Positions 1-8,776 of a stretch of DNA of 64,000 nucleotides are shown here, piece by piece (the first letter of the stretch is position 1; every line of letters starts with the position of its first letter). Origin of the DNA: [Enterobacter] lignolyticus SCF1. GTDB taxonomy: Bacteria; Pseudomonadota; Gammaproteobacteria; Enterobacterales; Enterobacteriaceae. The translations under genes were made by a program, and so were the position numbers. The notes beneath the pieces are model-generated. The model had not been told where the DNA came from. It made no database searches and saw only the letters and a list, made by a program, of their open reading frames with translations. The stretch is taken from contig NC_014618.1 in NCBI RefSeq assembly GCF_000164865.1, positions 744,001 to 808,000 on the forward strand. Direction: 5' to 3'.

Positions 1-493
1 GCGTGAGCTCTGTGGCGGTTCGCGAGAGGGCGACTTTCTCCAGAGGAAGCAGTTGCCCCTCTTTAAGCACAATGGCTTTAGGGCGCCAGAATAGCTTCAT
101 TCGGCTTTGCATCGCGATTTGCATGACATTTTTTTCCTGCGGTTTCGGCGGAATTTCTCGCATGTTGTAATAAAACAGCGTTTCCCGATCCTGCGGGAGC
201 TGTGCCAACGTTGGTTGCCCCATTAAGCGGACCTGGGCCTGCTCGCCGGGCTCGATACGCATCATTGGTGGAAGCGGGGAGATGAAATCACGGGTTTTTT
301 TACCGTTGATATCCTCAATCCACGACTGGGCCAGATAAGGTTCGGTTTTGCTCTGGTTGGTTAAACGGACAGAAACGCTCTTATCGGAAGCGTTAAATAC
401 AATGCGCGTTTTGTCGGGAGAGACGGTGGCGTGGGCGATACCGCACACGCCAAACAGACATAAAAGTCCTTTTGTGATCAATGCGTGTTTCAT
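1..493 (-). CDS. Periplasmic fimbrial chaperone, YqiH-like (partial, C-terminus outside window)
   Basis: PapD/FimC-type chaperone that folds fimbrial subunits in the periplasm by donor-strand complementation and hands them to the usher. A signal peptide of about 21 residues ends in GIAHA, followed by the family's first domain: the VSPDKTRIVF strand with its conserved Arg, the NQS and PYLAQSW segments, PLPPMMRIEPGEQAQVR and the FYYNMREIPPK motif. The start at 493 has an AGGATG ribosome site about 6 bases upstream. It lies 15 bases after the usher stop, the usual subunit-usher-chaperone order. About 164 residues are visible; the rest of domain 2 is cut by the window edge. Placement beside the usher fits E. 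coli YqiH, but sequence identity cannot be checked here. Confidence 0.9.
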   Translation of the reverse strand, partial: MKHALITKGLLCLFGVCGIAHATVSPDKTRIVFNASDKSVSVRLTNQSKTEPYLAQSWIEDINGKKTRDFISPLPPMMRIEPGEQAQVRLMGQPTLAQLPQDRETLFYYNMREIPPKPQEKNVMQIAMQSRMKLFWRPKAIVLKEGQLLPLEKVALSRTATELT

Positions 494-508
494 ACTATTC
501 ATCCTGAA

Positions 509-3031
509 TTAATGTACTGTTTTACAAGGTAAAATAATGGCGCTACTGCCAATGTTGCTCTGATTTGGCGGGGTGACTTCGCAAACCTGGTCGCCCCACT
601 TCAGACGTAAGGTGCTGTTTTCCTGAATACCGCTGAGGTAGACAAAACCGTCTTCTGCCACCAGCCCTGTCTCTTTGCCTGAGGCTTTATCTTCTACGCT
701 GACGCCCAGCGGCGGAAAGCGGCCATCTTCCCGGCGAATGACGCCGATAATCTGATATCCGGTTGTGGCGTTCAGTTTGGCGTAACCGATAGCGCCTTGG
801 GTGAGGGTGGTGCGAATCACGGAGTTGTCGACATCCACGCCATCAGGTAGGTTGTTCGCATTCACACGCACTGTGGCGGTGGTGTAATTTGACAATGACG
901 GAATCACGGCGATACCCATCGCGTTAGTGACCGTACGATTGGAATTTACCTCAACGCCGGAAACACCATCCGCATCAACCATCATGCGGGCGTTATCGCC
1001 CGGGCTGTAATCATGCAGCGCCATACCATGGCGGGTGGCGGTAAATGAACCATTCCAGCCTGCGGTGATGGAGCGATATTGGCTGGGTTGAACGCTGCCG
1101 TTAAGGTTTAAACGACCATAGGGCGAATAGTGCTGGTAGTTGCCGCGCAGAGACGGTTCGCCATTACTGATATCGTCCTGTGTCGCCGATGCGGAGAGGT
1201 TCCAGGTGTTATTACGATCCGAGGAATCGTAATAAGAGGCCATATGCGATGTATCGCCGCCGCCTGTCTGTTGCATGCTGTAGGTAATGTTGCGGTTCTG
1301 CTGTAAAGGCAGCGACAGGGAGAAGTAATATTGATTCTCTTCGTCATTGTCCCAGCGTGCGCGGCTTATCGCCAGTGAGGCGGAAATTCCCTTGAAATCG
1401 CCAATATCAAAATTGTGGCTTAGCGACAGTGAATAGTTGGTCGTGCTGCTGCTATCCCAGTAAGTGTTGCGAGTGATATTGATATAGGCGTTCAGCGCCA
1501 GCGCATCGATATACTGGCTGAGAGAAGCGACATAACTTTCTTTTTCGTTGCTCGTGCTGTCATCGCCATTACGTGAGGAGAGATACTCGCTCATGGAGAC
1601 ATATTCCTTATCGGAGAACCGGTAACCGGCGAAGGTGACCTGGCTTCCGGTGGACTCAAAGCGCTTGGCGTAGTTGGCGCGATAGCTGTAGCCACGCTGC
1701 GTGTTGCTATTGTCCTGGCGCAGGTTGGCCTGCGCGCTGGTCACATCGAAAGAGAGTGAGCCGAAGGCATTGAGGTTAAAACCCACCCCTGCAGTTGCAG
1801 CCTGGTAGTCATCGGCGGTGAACATGCCGCCGCCGTACAGCGATACGTCATTTAACCAGCCCCATGACGCTTCCCCGGTCCAGAAGAACGGGTTATTGAC
1901 GTCGTTATGCCCCACAGAAGTGGGTTTGCCCGTGGAGGTTTTATAACGTACCTGTCCTTTACGGGTTAAAAACGGAATGGTGGCGGAACCGACCTGGAAG
2001 GTGCTCTTTCGGCCATCTTCCTCTTCCACCGTCACATCCAGTTGCCCCTGGAAGGATTGACCTAAATCCGAAATGGTGAACGGCCCTGGTGGAACTGTCG
2101 TCTGGTACAGGACGCGACCGCTTTGTGAAACCGTCACTTTGGCGTTGGTTTGCGCTATACCGGTGACTTGCGGCGCGTAACCCTGTAAATCCGGCGGCAG
2201 CATGCTGTCATCGCTCTCCAGTGACGCGCCGGTAAAGTGGAAGGTATCGTAAAGATCCGAGCTTAGATCGTATTGCCCCATGGTGAATTTTGATGACAGC
2301 GCGGGAATGGGGCGATACAGATAGGTTCGCGCCAGACTGCTGTCGTGGCTGGTGGAATGTCCGTTGGTAAAATACTGGCTGTATTGATAATCCGAACGCA
2401 AACGCCAGGCCCCGAGATTGAACCCCAGGGTGCCGTAAGAACTAAGGTTTTGCGTGCTGTCGCCGTCATTCGGGTTGTACTGGCTGGCATAGAGGTTGTA
2501 ATCCAGAATCAGACCTGCGATACCTTCATCCCAGTATTCCGGCGGCGTCCAGTTTTTTGCCTGGTATTTCATCCATGCCTGCGGGACGGCCAGCGTCACC
2601 ACCATGGTCGACTTATCCAGGCTACTGGACAGTTCGGGAGTGTGGCTGAGATCGACGCACTCCATGCCCTTAAGGTCAGAAAGCCGGGCGATAAAATCAG
2701 GCGCCAGGCCGAAATCAGCGAGCGCCTGCTTTGTCAGACAAAGCTGTGAACCACTCTCGGTGTCAGCTTTGATCCACTCCAGCGTCCAGGCTTTGGGTAG
2801 CATATTTTTATTGACGTTGACACGTACCAGATATTTTCCAGGCGAGATGTAGCCCTTTTTTTCAAACTGAGAGATATCGATATTCGAACGATCTTCCGCA
2901 TCGATCATGTCGGTGTTGAATTCAACCGCATAAACAGGCGAAACAAACAGCGCCGTATAACAGACAGTGCGCAGGACGTTTTTTATTAAAAGGGATAGCT
3001 TATTGGGCTGACGATTCTTTCTTTTGTGCAT
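509..3031 (-). CDS. Outer-membrane fimbrial usher, YqiG/FimD family
   Basis: Usher that recruits chaperone-subunit complexes and threads the growing fimbria through the outer membrane. The 840 residues match the family length. A long basic signal region ends near VSPVYA (about residue 35). The N-terminal chaperone-binding domain begins VEFNTDMIDAEDR and holds the Cys pair SQLCLT...GMECVD. A long beta-barrel follows, and the plug lies near TRKGQVRYKTSTG. The C-terminal domain ends in a second Cys pair (DQVCEV and LPCK). No frameshift or stop is visible. It sits between the subunit and chaperone genes on the same strand, so it is one operon. The gene order resembles E. coli ygiL-yqiG-yqiH; it could also be a related fimbria, so no symbol is assigned. 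Confidence 0.95.
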   Translation of the reverse strand: MHKRKNRQPNKLSLLIKNVLRTVCYTALFVSPVYAVEFNTDMIDAEDRSNIDISQFEKKGYISPGKYLVRVNVNKNMLPKAWTLEWIKADTESGSQLCLTKQALADFGLAPDFIARLSDLKGMECVDLSHTPELSSSLDKSTMVVTLAVPQAWMKYQAKNWTPPEYWDEGIAGLILDYNLYASQYNPNDGDSTQNLSSYGTLGFNLGAWRLRSDYQYSQYFTNGHSTSHDSSLARTYLYRPIPALSSKFTMGQYDLSSDLYDTFHFTGASLESDDSMLPPDLQGYAPQVTGIAQTNAKVTVSQSGRVLYQTTVPPGPFTISDLGQSFQGQLDVTVEEEDGRKSTFQVGSATIPFLTRKGQVRYKTSTGKPTSVGHNDVNNPFFWTGEASWGWLNDVSLYGGGMFTADDYQAATAGVGFNLNAFGSLSFDVTSAQANLRQDNSNTQRGYSYRANYAKRFESTGSQVTFAGYRFSDKEYVSMSEYLSSRNGDDSTSNEKESYVASLSQYIDALALNAYINITRNTYWDSSSTTNYSLSLSHNFDIGDFKGISASLAISRARWDNDEENQYYFSLSLPLQQNRNITYSMQQTGGGDTSHMASYYDSSDRNNTWNLSASATQDDISNGEPSLRGNYQHYSPYGRLNLNGSVQPSQYRSITAGWNGSFTATRHGMALHDYSPGDNARMMVDADGVSGVEVNSNRTVTNAMGIAVIPSLSNYTTATVRVNANNLPDGVDVDNSVIRTTLTQGAIGYAKLNATTGYQIIGVIRREDGRFPPLGVSVEDKASGKETGLVAEDGFVYLSGIQENSTLRLKWGDQVCEVTPPNQSNIGSSAIILPCKTVH

Positions 3032-3065
3032 AAAAATCCATTTCTTTTAATAAAAAAGACCCAAG

Positions 3066-3090
3066 AAGCCGATGAATTCTTCACCGGCTT
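3066..3090 (-). terminator. Stem-loop between fimbrial subunit and usher genes (attenuator-like)
   Basis: An 11-bp stem with one G-U pair and a 3-base loop lies between the major subunit gene and the usher. On the minus strand it is followed, seven bases later, by a run of six T. Such hairpins in fimbrial operons protect the subunit mRNA or reduce read-through so that the subunit is made in excess over the usher. That role is inferred. Confidence 0.5.
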
Positions 3091-3127
3091 TGGATAATTT
3101 ATAAATAATTCAGCGACTGACTGGGGA

Positions 3128-3691
3128 TTATTTATAATCCAGCACGTAGTTCGCCTGAGCTTTAAGGTTACCAGGCGTTGCGTTATTAGTGAGGGACTCC
3201 ATACGAGCCTGGAAATTCAGTTCCTGATAAGCGTTTGTCGTGGTGAAAGCTACAGTAACCGGAGTACCCAGAGTGACCTTATTGCTACCCGCATCCAGCA
3301 GTCGTACGCCAACTCCGCTTGCACCACCGACGTTACCCTCATAGGTGTTTTTCATCAGGTTAGGATCAGTCGCATCAACGCCTGGAGAGGTAAAGGTTAC
3401 TTTCACTTTATCGATGGTATTGGTGCCATCACTCAGAATACAGTCCTGCAGGTGAATAGTTACAGGCACCGGCAGAGAGTATTGTCCAGCAGTGTTCAGG
3501 ACGGTATCTGCCACTTCACCCAGCTTAATGGTTTGATCTTCATCGCCCGGTGCGATAGAGCACGGCGCGCTGATCACTTCTCCGGTGAAGGTGATTTTAC
3601 CAGAACCCTGGTTGTCATCAGCCGATGCGTTAAATGATGCCCCAACCATCAGCGTTGCAGTGACGGCAGCTAATAATGTTTTATTGAACAT
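3128..3691 (-). CDS. Fimbrial major subunit, YgiL/FimA-like
   Basis: Pilin of the chaperone-usher class, exported and polymerised on the cell surface. The 187 residues begin with a signal peptide predicted to be cut after ASA at residue 24. The mature part has the pilin Cys pair (SAPCSIAP and LQDCIL), the N-terminal donor strand GSGKITFTGEV, and a C-terminal strand NYVLDYK with Tyr as next-to-last residue, as needed for chaperone binding. An AGGATTATATTC leader with a ribosome site precedes the start. It is first in the operon; the usher follows after 96 bases. The position matches E. coli ygiL, but pilins diverge fast, so the family is sure and the name is not. Confidence 0.9.
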   Translation of the reverse strand: MFNKTLLAAVTATLMVGASFNASADDNQGSGKITFTGEVISAPCSIAPGDEDQTIKLGEVADTVLNTAGQYSLPVPVTIHLQDCILSDGTNTIDKVKVTFTSPGVDATDPNLMKNTYEGNVGGASGVGVRLLDAGSNKVTLGTPVTVAFTTTNAYQELNFQARMESLTNNATPGNLKAQANYVLDYK

Positions 3692-4249
3692 GAATATAAT
3701 CCTTTATACATATTTATTTGCTAAATGAAGATCTACCATGTATAAAAATGGCAATCTCCGATATTAATTGCGAAACGAAAGGTATCATCTTGGCTTTTGG
3801 TATGCTTGTTAGTTTTTTTTACATGAAGATTAAGTTATATTTTTTATATTGTTGTGATTTATTTATTTTTCACAGTAAAGCAAACGGTAAAGAGGGGTGA
3901 GTGAGCGGCGGGAAGCGGTGATAACACCAGGGACAACAGAGTATGACGCAGGCTAACTGATTGAAATTGTCTTTTTATTTCCTTAAAAGCCATTTGATTA
4001 ATAAATATTAATAAAATAATTTTTGTGTTACGAAAAGTGTCGTGTAATTGGATTTATAAATATTATCTATGTATCAACAGGTATGCGCTGCCAAACGCCC
4101 GATCGATATTGCGGCTGCCGGGTGACCGGCAACACGCCTCTGACGTTCAAATTTCCTGATGATCTACATCATTGTTATCAGCGTTTCTCCACAAAGGAAA
4201 GCGCGTAATCTACGATCAATAAACCGATACCCGTTGTAAGGAAATCACC
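3692..4249. other. AT-rich divergent intergenic region (fimbrial operon / ygiD)
   Basis: 558 bases without a convincing gene; the short frames here lack a plausible start site and family features. The left part is strongly AT-rich, as is usual for the promoter region of H-NS-silenced fimbrial operons. I found no invertible-element repeats. A small palindrome TGATG-ATCTA-CATCA lies near 4157-4171. In E. coli zupT, ribB and yqiC lie between ygiD and ygiL; none of them is here. Confidence 0.6.
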
Positions 4250-5038
4250 ATGTCTTCTTCTCGTATGCCCGCCCTGTTTTTAGGCCACGGTAGCCCGATG
4301 AACGTTCTGGAAGATAACGTCTATACTCGCGCCTGGCGTCATCTTGGCGATACGCTACCGCGTCCGAAAGCGGTTGTGGTCATCTCTGCGCACTGGTTTA
4401 CGCGCGGTACCGGGGTGACGGCAATGGAGTCGCCGAAGACGATCCATGATTTCGGTGGTTTCCCGCAGGCCCTGTATGATACGCACTACCCGGCACCAGG
4501 GTCCCCTGAGCTGGCGCAGCACCTGGTGGATCTGCTCGCACCGGCGCCGGTCGCGCTGGATAAAGAAGCGTGGGGGTTTGACCACGGCTCCTGGGGGGTG
4601 CTTATCAAAATGTACCCGGACGCGGATATTCCGATGGTGCAGCTCAGCATCGACAGTACCAAACCGCCGGTGTGGCATCTGGAGATGGGGCGCAAGCTGG
4701 CCCGCCTGCGCGACGAGGGCATTATGGTGATCGCGAGCGGCAACGTGGTGCATAACCTGCGCACCGCGCGCTGGCACGGCGAGAATACCCCGTACCCGTG
4801 GGCGACATCGTTTAACGAATTTGTGAAGGCTAACCTGAACTGGCAGGGCGATGCGCAGGCGCATCCGCTGGTGAACTACCTTGAACATGAAGGCGGACAG
4901 CTGTCGAACCCGACGCCGGATCACTACCTGCCGCTGCTATATGTGCTGGGGATGTGGGACGGTCAGGAGCCGATTACGCTGCCGGTCGACGGTATTGAAA
5001 TGGGCAGTTTGAGTATGCTTTCCGTGCAGATTGGCTAA
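4250..5038 (+). CDS. ygiD: 4,5-DOPA dioxygenase extradiol, YgiD (LigB superfamily)
   Basis: Zinc-dependent member of the LigB class III extradiol dioxygenases; the E. coli protein opens the ring of L-DOPA in vitro, and its physiological substrate is unknown. The 262 residues carry the expected metal histidines in LGHGSPMN (His13) and ISAHWF (His48), and the family motifs WGFDHGSWG and VVHNLR. The start is supported by AAGGAAATCACC before ATG. It is transcribed towards ygiC, and a perfect hairpin separates the two. The cytosolic location is inferred from the lack of a signal peptide. Confidence 0.95.
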   Translation: MSSSRMPALFLGHGSPMNVLEDNVYTRAWRHLGDTLPRPKAVVVISAHWFTRGTGVTAMESPKTIHDFGGFPQALYDTHYPAPGSPELAQHLVDLLAPAPVALDKEAWGFDHGSWGVLIKMYPDADIPMVQLSIDSTKPPVWHLEMGRKLARLRDEGIMVIASGNVVHNLRTARWHGENTPYPWATSFNEFVKANLNWQGDAQAHPLVNYLEHEGGQLSNPTPDHYLPLLYVLGMWDGQEPITLPVDGIEMGSLSMLSVQIG

Positions 5039-5039
5039 C

Positions 5040-5066
5040 AGATGCCCGGCCGCTGGCCGGGCATCT
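5040..5066. terminator. Bidirectional hairpin between ygiD and ygiC
   Basis: A perfect 12-bp GC-rich stem (AGATGCCCGGCC and its complement) with a 3-base loop lies directly after the ygiD stop codon and just past the ygiC stop on the other strand. The T-run is weak on both sides, so termination efficiency is uncertain. Confidence 0.7.
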
Positions 5067-5079
5067 TCGCTATTCGACA

Positions 5080-6240
5080 CTATTCGACAAAAATGTGCGG
5101 ATAGAAGCGGGAGAGATCCTGCGTGATCAACGCCCGGTCTTCGCGAATGCCGATCCCGGCGGGAAGATCGTTAATCAACCAACTGCCGATAAGCGTGTAG
5201 CTATCGCCGAACTTCGGTAGCGGATAAAACTCCTGTACGATCATCCCTTCCTCGCCGTATGGCCCTTCCACCGCTTCCAGCACCGTACCGTTTTCGACGA
5301 TCGAGACGTTGGCGCCTTCGCGGGAGAAGATCGGTTTTACCACGTATTTCGCCAGCGGCGGATGATCGTCCTCGGCAAAGTACGCGGGAAGCAGGTTCGG
5401 ATGGTTCGGGAACATCTCCCACAGCATCGGCAGCAGCGCCTTGTTGGAGATAATGCTCTTCCAGGCCGGTTCCAGCCAGCGCACGCCCGCATCTTCAAGC
5501 TTGGTGGAAAACACCTCGCGCAGCATGAATTCCCACGGATAGAGCTTAAACAGGTTGCCGATCACCTGATCCTGCAGATCGGTAAACTGGCCTTTTTCGC
5601 CAAGGCCGATGTCCTCGATATAGAGAAATTCGCTGGCGACGCCCGCCTCGCTGGCGCAGTCCTGCAAATACTGCACGGTGCCGCGGTCTTCTACCGTATC
5701 GCGACAGCAGGCGAAGTGCAGCAGGTTGAAGCCGAACTGCTCGCGCAGCTGCGCAAACCGCTCGATTATCTTCTCCTGCAGGCTGTTGAACTGATCGCTG
5801 CCGGCGGGCAGCTTGCCCGCGTTAAGCTGGTCTTCCAGCCAGATCCACTGAAAGAACGCCGCTTCGTACAGCGAGGTCGGCGTATCGGCGTTGTTTTCCA
5901 GCAGCTTCGGCTCGCCGACGCCGTCCCAGGCCAGATCGAGGCGGGAGTAAAGTGACGGCTGGTTGGTTTTCCACGACTGGCGAACAAAACCCCAGGTGTG
6001 CTTCGGAATGCGGAATTTGGTCATCAGCGCGTCGCTGTCGATAACCTTCTCCACCACCTTCAGGCACATCTGGTGCAGCTCCGCGGTGACCTCTTCGAGC
6101 TTATCGACCTGGGCTAAGGTGAGCCTGTAGTAGGCCTCCTCGCTCCAGTACGGCTCGCCGTACATGGTGTGAAAATTAAAGCCGTATTCGGCGGCTTTTT
6201 CACGCCAGTCCGGACGCTCGGCAATACTGATTCGTTCCAT
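5080..6240 (-). CDS. ygiC: ATP-grasp glutathionylspermidine synthase-like protein YgiC
   Basis: Carboxylate-amine ligase fold related to the synthetase half of glutathionylspermidine synthetase. The reaction in vivo is unknown and it lacks the amidase domain. The 386 residues match the E. coli length. The ligase core includes the LLENNADTPTSLYEAA, KYVVKPIFSREGANV and YPHIFVE segments; the Lys and Arg in the second are typical of the ATP-grasp site. It follows ygiB with a two-base gap, so ygiB-ygiC are cotranscribed, probably also with tolC upstream as in E. coli. A full-length paralogue, gss, is at 46084. Confidence 0.93.
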   Translation of the reverse strand: MERISIAERPDWREKAAEYGFNFHTMYGEPYWSEEAYYRLTLAQVDKLEEVTAELHQMCLKVVEKVIDSDALMTKFRIPKHTWGFVRQSWKTNQPSLYSRLDLAWDGVGEPKLLENNADTPTSLYEAAFFQWIWLEDQLNAGKLPAGSDQFNSLQEKIIERFAQLREQFGFNLLHFACCRDTVEDRGTVQYLQDCASEAGVASEFLYIEDIGLGEKGQFTDLQDQVIGNLFKLYPWEFMLREVFSTKLEDAGVRWLEPAWKSIISNKALLPMLWEMFPNHPNLLPAYFAEDDHPPLAKYVVKPIFSREGANVSIVENGTVLEAVEGPYGEEGMIVQEFYPLPKFGDSYTLIGSWLINDLPAGIGIREDRALITQDLSRFYPHIFVE

Positions 6241-6242
6241 GC

Positions 6243-6911
6243 TTAGCCGCCCATTGAGCGCGTGGTGGTGCCGGAAGCGCTACGCTGCATGGTGGACTGC
6301 TTGGCCACGGAGTCGCCAAAGCCGCCGCGGGTAATGGTGCTGGTGGTCGCCGGTTTCGGCGCCATAGCGGTTTTCGGCACCGTCATCGTACGGCCCGGCT
6401 GCGCGGCGCCATAGCCTTTACCGCTGGCGTCGGTGTACTGACCATAGGCCGGGCTGGCCGGGTTTTTCGAGCTGAACAGCGGCTGCTGCTGAAAGCCCGC
6501 GCCGCCGCCCATCAGGCGACCCATCATGTAACCGGCCATCAGCGGCATCCAGAAGCTGCCGCTGCTTTGCGCCTGCGCCTGGTTTTCCGGCGCGGTGCCT
6601 GCCTGGGCTGGCGCCTGCTGGCACTGGCCTTCGCCGAACTCGGCGACGCAGTCTGCGCGGGAGGCGTATTTCGGCGCGGTGCGCTCGGCTTCTTTTAGCG
6701 CATTGTTATAGGAGGCGGTACATTCGGCGCTTTTGCCCGGGTTCGCCGCCGAGCAGTCATCGGCATTCTGATACAGCGAGACGGTTTCGTCACTCTTTTC
6801 ACAACCTGCGAGCATAAAGACGGCGGTGATCGCCAGCGCCACCGGCGTAAGGTGGCGCGCGCCCCAGTTCTTGCGGAACGAAGCGTGATTAATTGATTTT
6901 GTCCGTTTCAT
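6243..6911 (-). CDS. ygiB: DUF1190 lipoprotein YgiB
   Basis: Conserved enterobacterial protein of unknown function. A hydrophobic segment ends in the lipobox LAGC, with Cys37 as the acylated residue, so it is probably a membrane-anchored lipoprotein. The remainder holds several Cys in a small domain (DDCSAAN, AECTAS, ADCVAE), a Gln/Ala-rich linker, a glycine-rich hydrophobic patch (MMGRLMGGGAG) and a Ser/Thr/Gly-rich tail. The long basic stretch before the hydrophobic segment is usual for the family. It is placed after tolC and before ygiC, the tolC-ygiB-ygiC arrangement known to respond to MarA/SoxS/Rob. Confidence 0.93.
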   Translation of the reverse strand: MKRTKSINHASFRKNWGARHLTPVALAITAVFMLAGCEKSDETVSLYQNADDCSAANPGKSAECTASYNNALKEAERTAPKYASRADCVAEFGEGQCQQAPAQAGTAPENQAQAQSSGSFWMPLMAGYMMGRLMGGGAGFQQQPLFSSKNPASPAYGQYTDASGKGYGAAQPGRTMTVPKTAMAPKPATTSTITRGGFGDSVAKQSTMQRSASGTTTRSMGG

Positions 6912-7030
6912 TAATAATCTTCCTGGACCCAGTGGTAAGCGCCCTAGGATAGAGGATGGGTGGTTGAAAATGAAGCGATGAGGGCGAAAAGGCGGGAGGC
7001 TTTACGTTGCCTTACATTTTATGCTGGTAC

Positions 7031-7067
7031 AGAAGAAAAATCGGGCCTGCAAGGTCTGCAGGCCCGA
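7031..7067 (-). terminator. Rho-independent terminator after tolC
   Basis: A perfect 11-bp stem (7041-7051 with 7057-7067) with a 5-base loop is followed, on the minus strand, by TTTTTCTTCT. It sits 28 bases beyond the tolC stop. Read-through would be needed for ygiB-ygiC, which otherwise start from their own promoter in 6912-7030. Confidence 0.88.
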
Positions 7068-7094
7068 CGCATTTTACGCGGCAACCGCCATCAG

Positions 7095-8576
7095 TCAGTT
7101 ACGAAACGGATTCGCGCTTTTGCTGCTGGAGGTGCTGGTGGTCGTGGTGCGCACCGACGCCGGTTTGGCTGTCGGCGTCGTGTTGGCGTAGCCATCAGCG
7201 CTGGCGTCCTGCTGCGGGTTTTCCGGCGCCACGGCGTCCGCTGACGTCGAAATCGGTTTACCCAGCGCGCCGTTCAGCGCCAGCAGGTCGTTTTCGTTGA
7301 GCGTACCCAGCGCGGATTTGATGTTCAGCTGGTTGATGAGGTAGGTGTAACGCGCGCTGGAGAGCTGCTGCTTGGCGTTATACAGCGTGGTGGTCGCGTC
7401 CAGCACGTCCACGATGGTACGAGTACCCACCTGATAACCGGCTTCCATCGCGTCTAACGAACTCTGAGCGGAAACAACGGCCTGTTTGTAGGCGTTGATG
7501 CTGCTGATGGAGGCGTTGATGTTGTTAAAGGACGAACGCACGGTCTGTACGACGCTGCGGTGCGCGCTTTCCAGCTGCTCGCTGGCGCCGACGAAGTTGT
7601 ACTGCGCCTGTTTAACCTGCGAGGTCACGGAACCGCCGCTGTACAGCGGCAGGCTGAAGTTCAGGCCAATCTGGTTCTGACCGATGTTGCGGTCAGTGTA
7701 CTGGCTGCTGGTGGCATTGTTGCCGTTGTATTTGGTGTCGGAGATGCCGGTCGACGCCGTCAGGCCAACGGTCGGCATATGGCCCGTTTCCGCGTAGCGA
7801 ATCTGCTCACGCGCCAGATCCTGGCTCAGACGCGCCTGCAGCAGCGCCAGGTTGCGGTTTTCCGCTTCCTTCAGCAGGGCGTTCACCGCCTGCGGCTTGT
7901 CGGTCTTGAAGTTGGTCACGTTGAGCGACGCCAGCTCCGGATAGTAGTTGCCGGTCACCTGACGCAGCTGCTCTACCGCGTTGTCCAGGTTGTTGCGCGC
8001 GGTCACTTCGTTCGCCAGCACGGTGTCGTATTGGGAACGGGCGTTCTGCACGTCGGTGATCGCCACCAGGCCGACGTTAAAGCGCTGGGTGGTCTGATCC
8101 AACTGACGGTATACGGCCTGTTTCTGCGCTTCGGTGAAGGAGAGCGAGTCAATGGCGCTCAGCACGTTGAAATAGGCCGTGGCGGTATTGAGGATCAGGG
8201 TCTGCTGATCGGTCTGGTAAGAGACGTCCTGAATACCGGCCGTTTTTTCCTGCAACGACAGCGCGCGCCATTTCGACATATCGAAAATGGTCTGCGTCAG
8301 CGTTAACGCCGCGCTGGTGGCATTAGAGTTAATCCCGTTGTTATCGCGAAAGCCGTTGGTATAGGTATAATCCGCGCCTAATCCCAACTGAGGCAGTAAT
8401 GGGCTGCGAGCTTCGTTGATTTTTTCGAATGCAGCATCACGATCGGCCGCGGACTTACGCAGATCCGGGTTACTTATGCGTGCCTGCTGATAAACCTGCA
8501 TCAGGTTTTCTGCATGGCTTATTGTACTGAGACCCGTCAGGCTCAGGCCGATAAGGATGGGGAGCAATTTCTTCAT
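7095..8576 (-). CDS. tolC: Outer-membrane efflux and export channel TolC
   Basis: Trimeric outer-membrane channel and periplasmic tunnel used by AcrAB and other RND, MFS and ABC pumps and by type I secretion. From the chosen start the protein has 493 residues, the E. coli length, and begins MKKLLPILIGLSL with a signal peptide cut after SHA. An AAGGA ribosome site lies just upstream, so an in-frame start 30 bases earlier is rejected. The two homologous repeats are visible, with SQDLAREQIRYAETGH starting the second half. The C-terminal tail is rich in Thr and Ser and ends ANPFRN. A marbox lies 83 bases upstream. The extracellular loops differ from E. coli, as expected for phage and colicin receptor sites. 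Confidence 0.98.
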   Translation of the reverse strand: MKKLLPILIGLSLTGLSTISHAENLMQVYQQARISNPDLRKSAADRDAAFEKINEARSPLLPQLGLGADYTYTNGFRDNNGINSNATSAALTLTQTIFDMSKWRALSLQEKTAGIQDVSYQTDQQTLILNTATAYFNVLSAIDSLSFTEAQKQAVYRQLDQTTQRFNVGLVAITDVQNARSQYDTVLANEVTARNNLDNAVEQLRQVTGNYYPELASLNVTNFKTDKPQAVNALLKEAENRNLALLQARLSQDLAREQIRYAETGHMPTVGLTASTGISDTKYNGNNATSSQYTDRNIGQNQIGLNFSLPLYSGGSVTSQVKQAQYNFVGASEQLESAHRSVVQTVRSSFNNINASISSINAYKQAVVSAQSSLDAMEAGYQVGTRTIVDVLDATTTLYNAKQQLSSARYTYLINQLNIKSALGTLNENDLLALNGALGKPISTSADAVAPENPQQDASADGYANTTPTAKPASVRTTTTSTSSSKSANPFRN

Positions 8577-8658
8577 TTGCATTCCTTGTTGTGAAGCATC
8601 TAGCACTGATCTAATTCAAAAAGATACGCCGATTGTATCAGAGTCTACTCATGTAAAA

Positions 8659-8677
8659 AGTTGGCGTATCGTGCCAT
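8659..8677 (-). promoter_or_regulatory. Marbox (MarA/SoxS/Rob site) upstream of tolC
   Basis: Read on the minus strand the site is ATGGCACGATACGCCAACT. Against the marbox consensus AYnGCACnnWnnRYYAAAY it matches at every specified position but one. It points towards tolC, as expected for activation by MarA, SoxS or Rob during antibiotic or redox stress. Confidence 0.75.
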
Positions 8678-8776
8678 CTGGCGTTAAGTTGCACCAATCT
8701 ACCACAGCGTTAGTAAAACAGTAGCCAAACCGCGCGGAAATCCATAATTTCATCACTATTACCGCTAAAGGAACCC

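Noticed and set aside
3718..3900. 60-codon frame in the fimbrial upstream region
   Set aside because: AT-rich non-coding composition, no ribosome site, overlaps the promoter region of the fimbrial operon.
4157..4171. FNR-like palindrome TGATG-ATCTA-CATCA before ygiD
   Set aside because: Spacing does not match the FNR consensus TTGAT-N4-ATCAA.
8661..8720. Second marbox-like GTTGCACCAATC stretch upstream of tolC
   Set aside because: Only the GCAC core matches; the right half of the consensus is missing.
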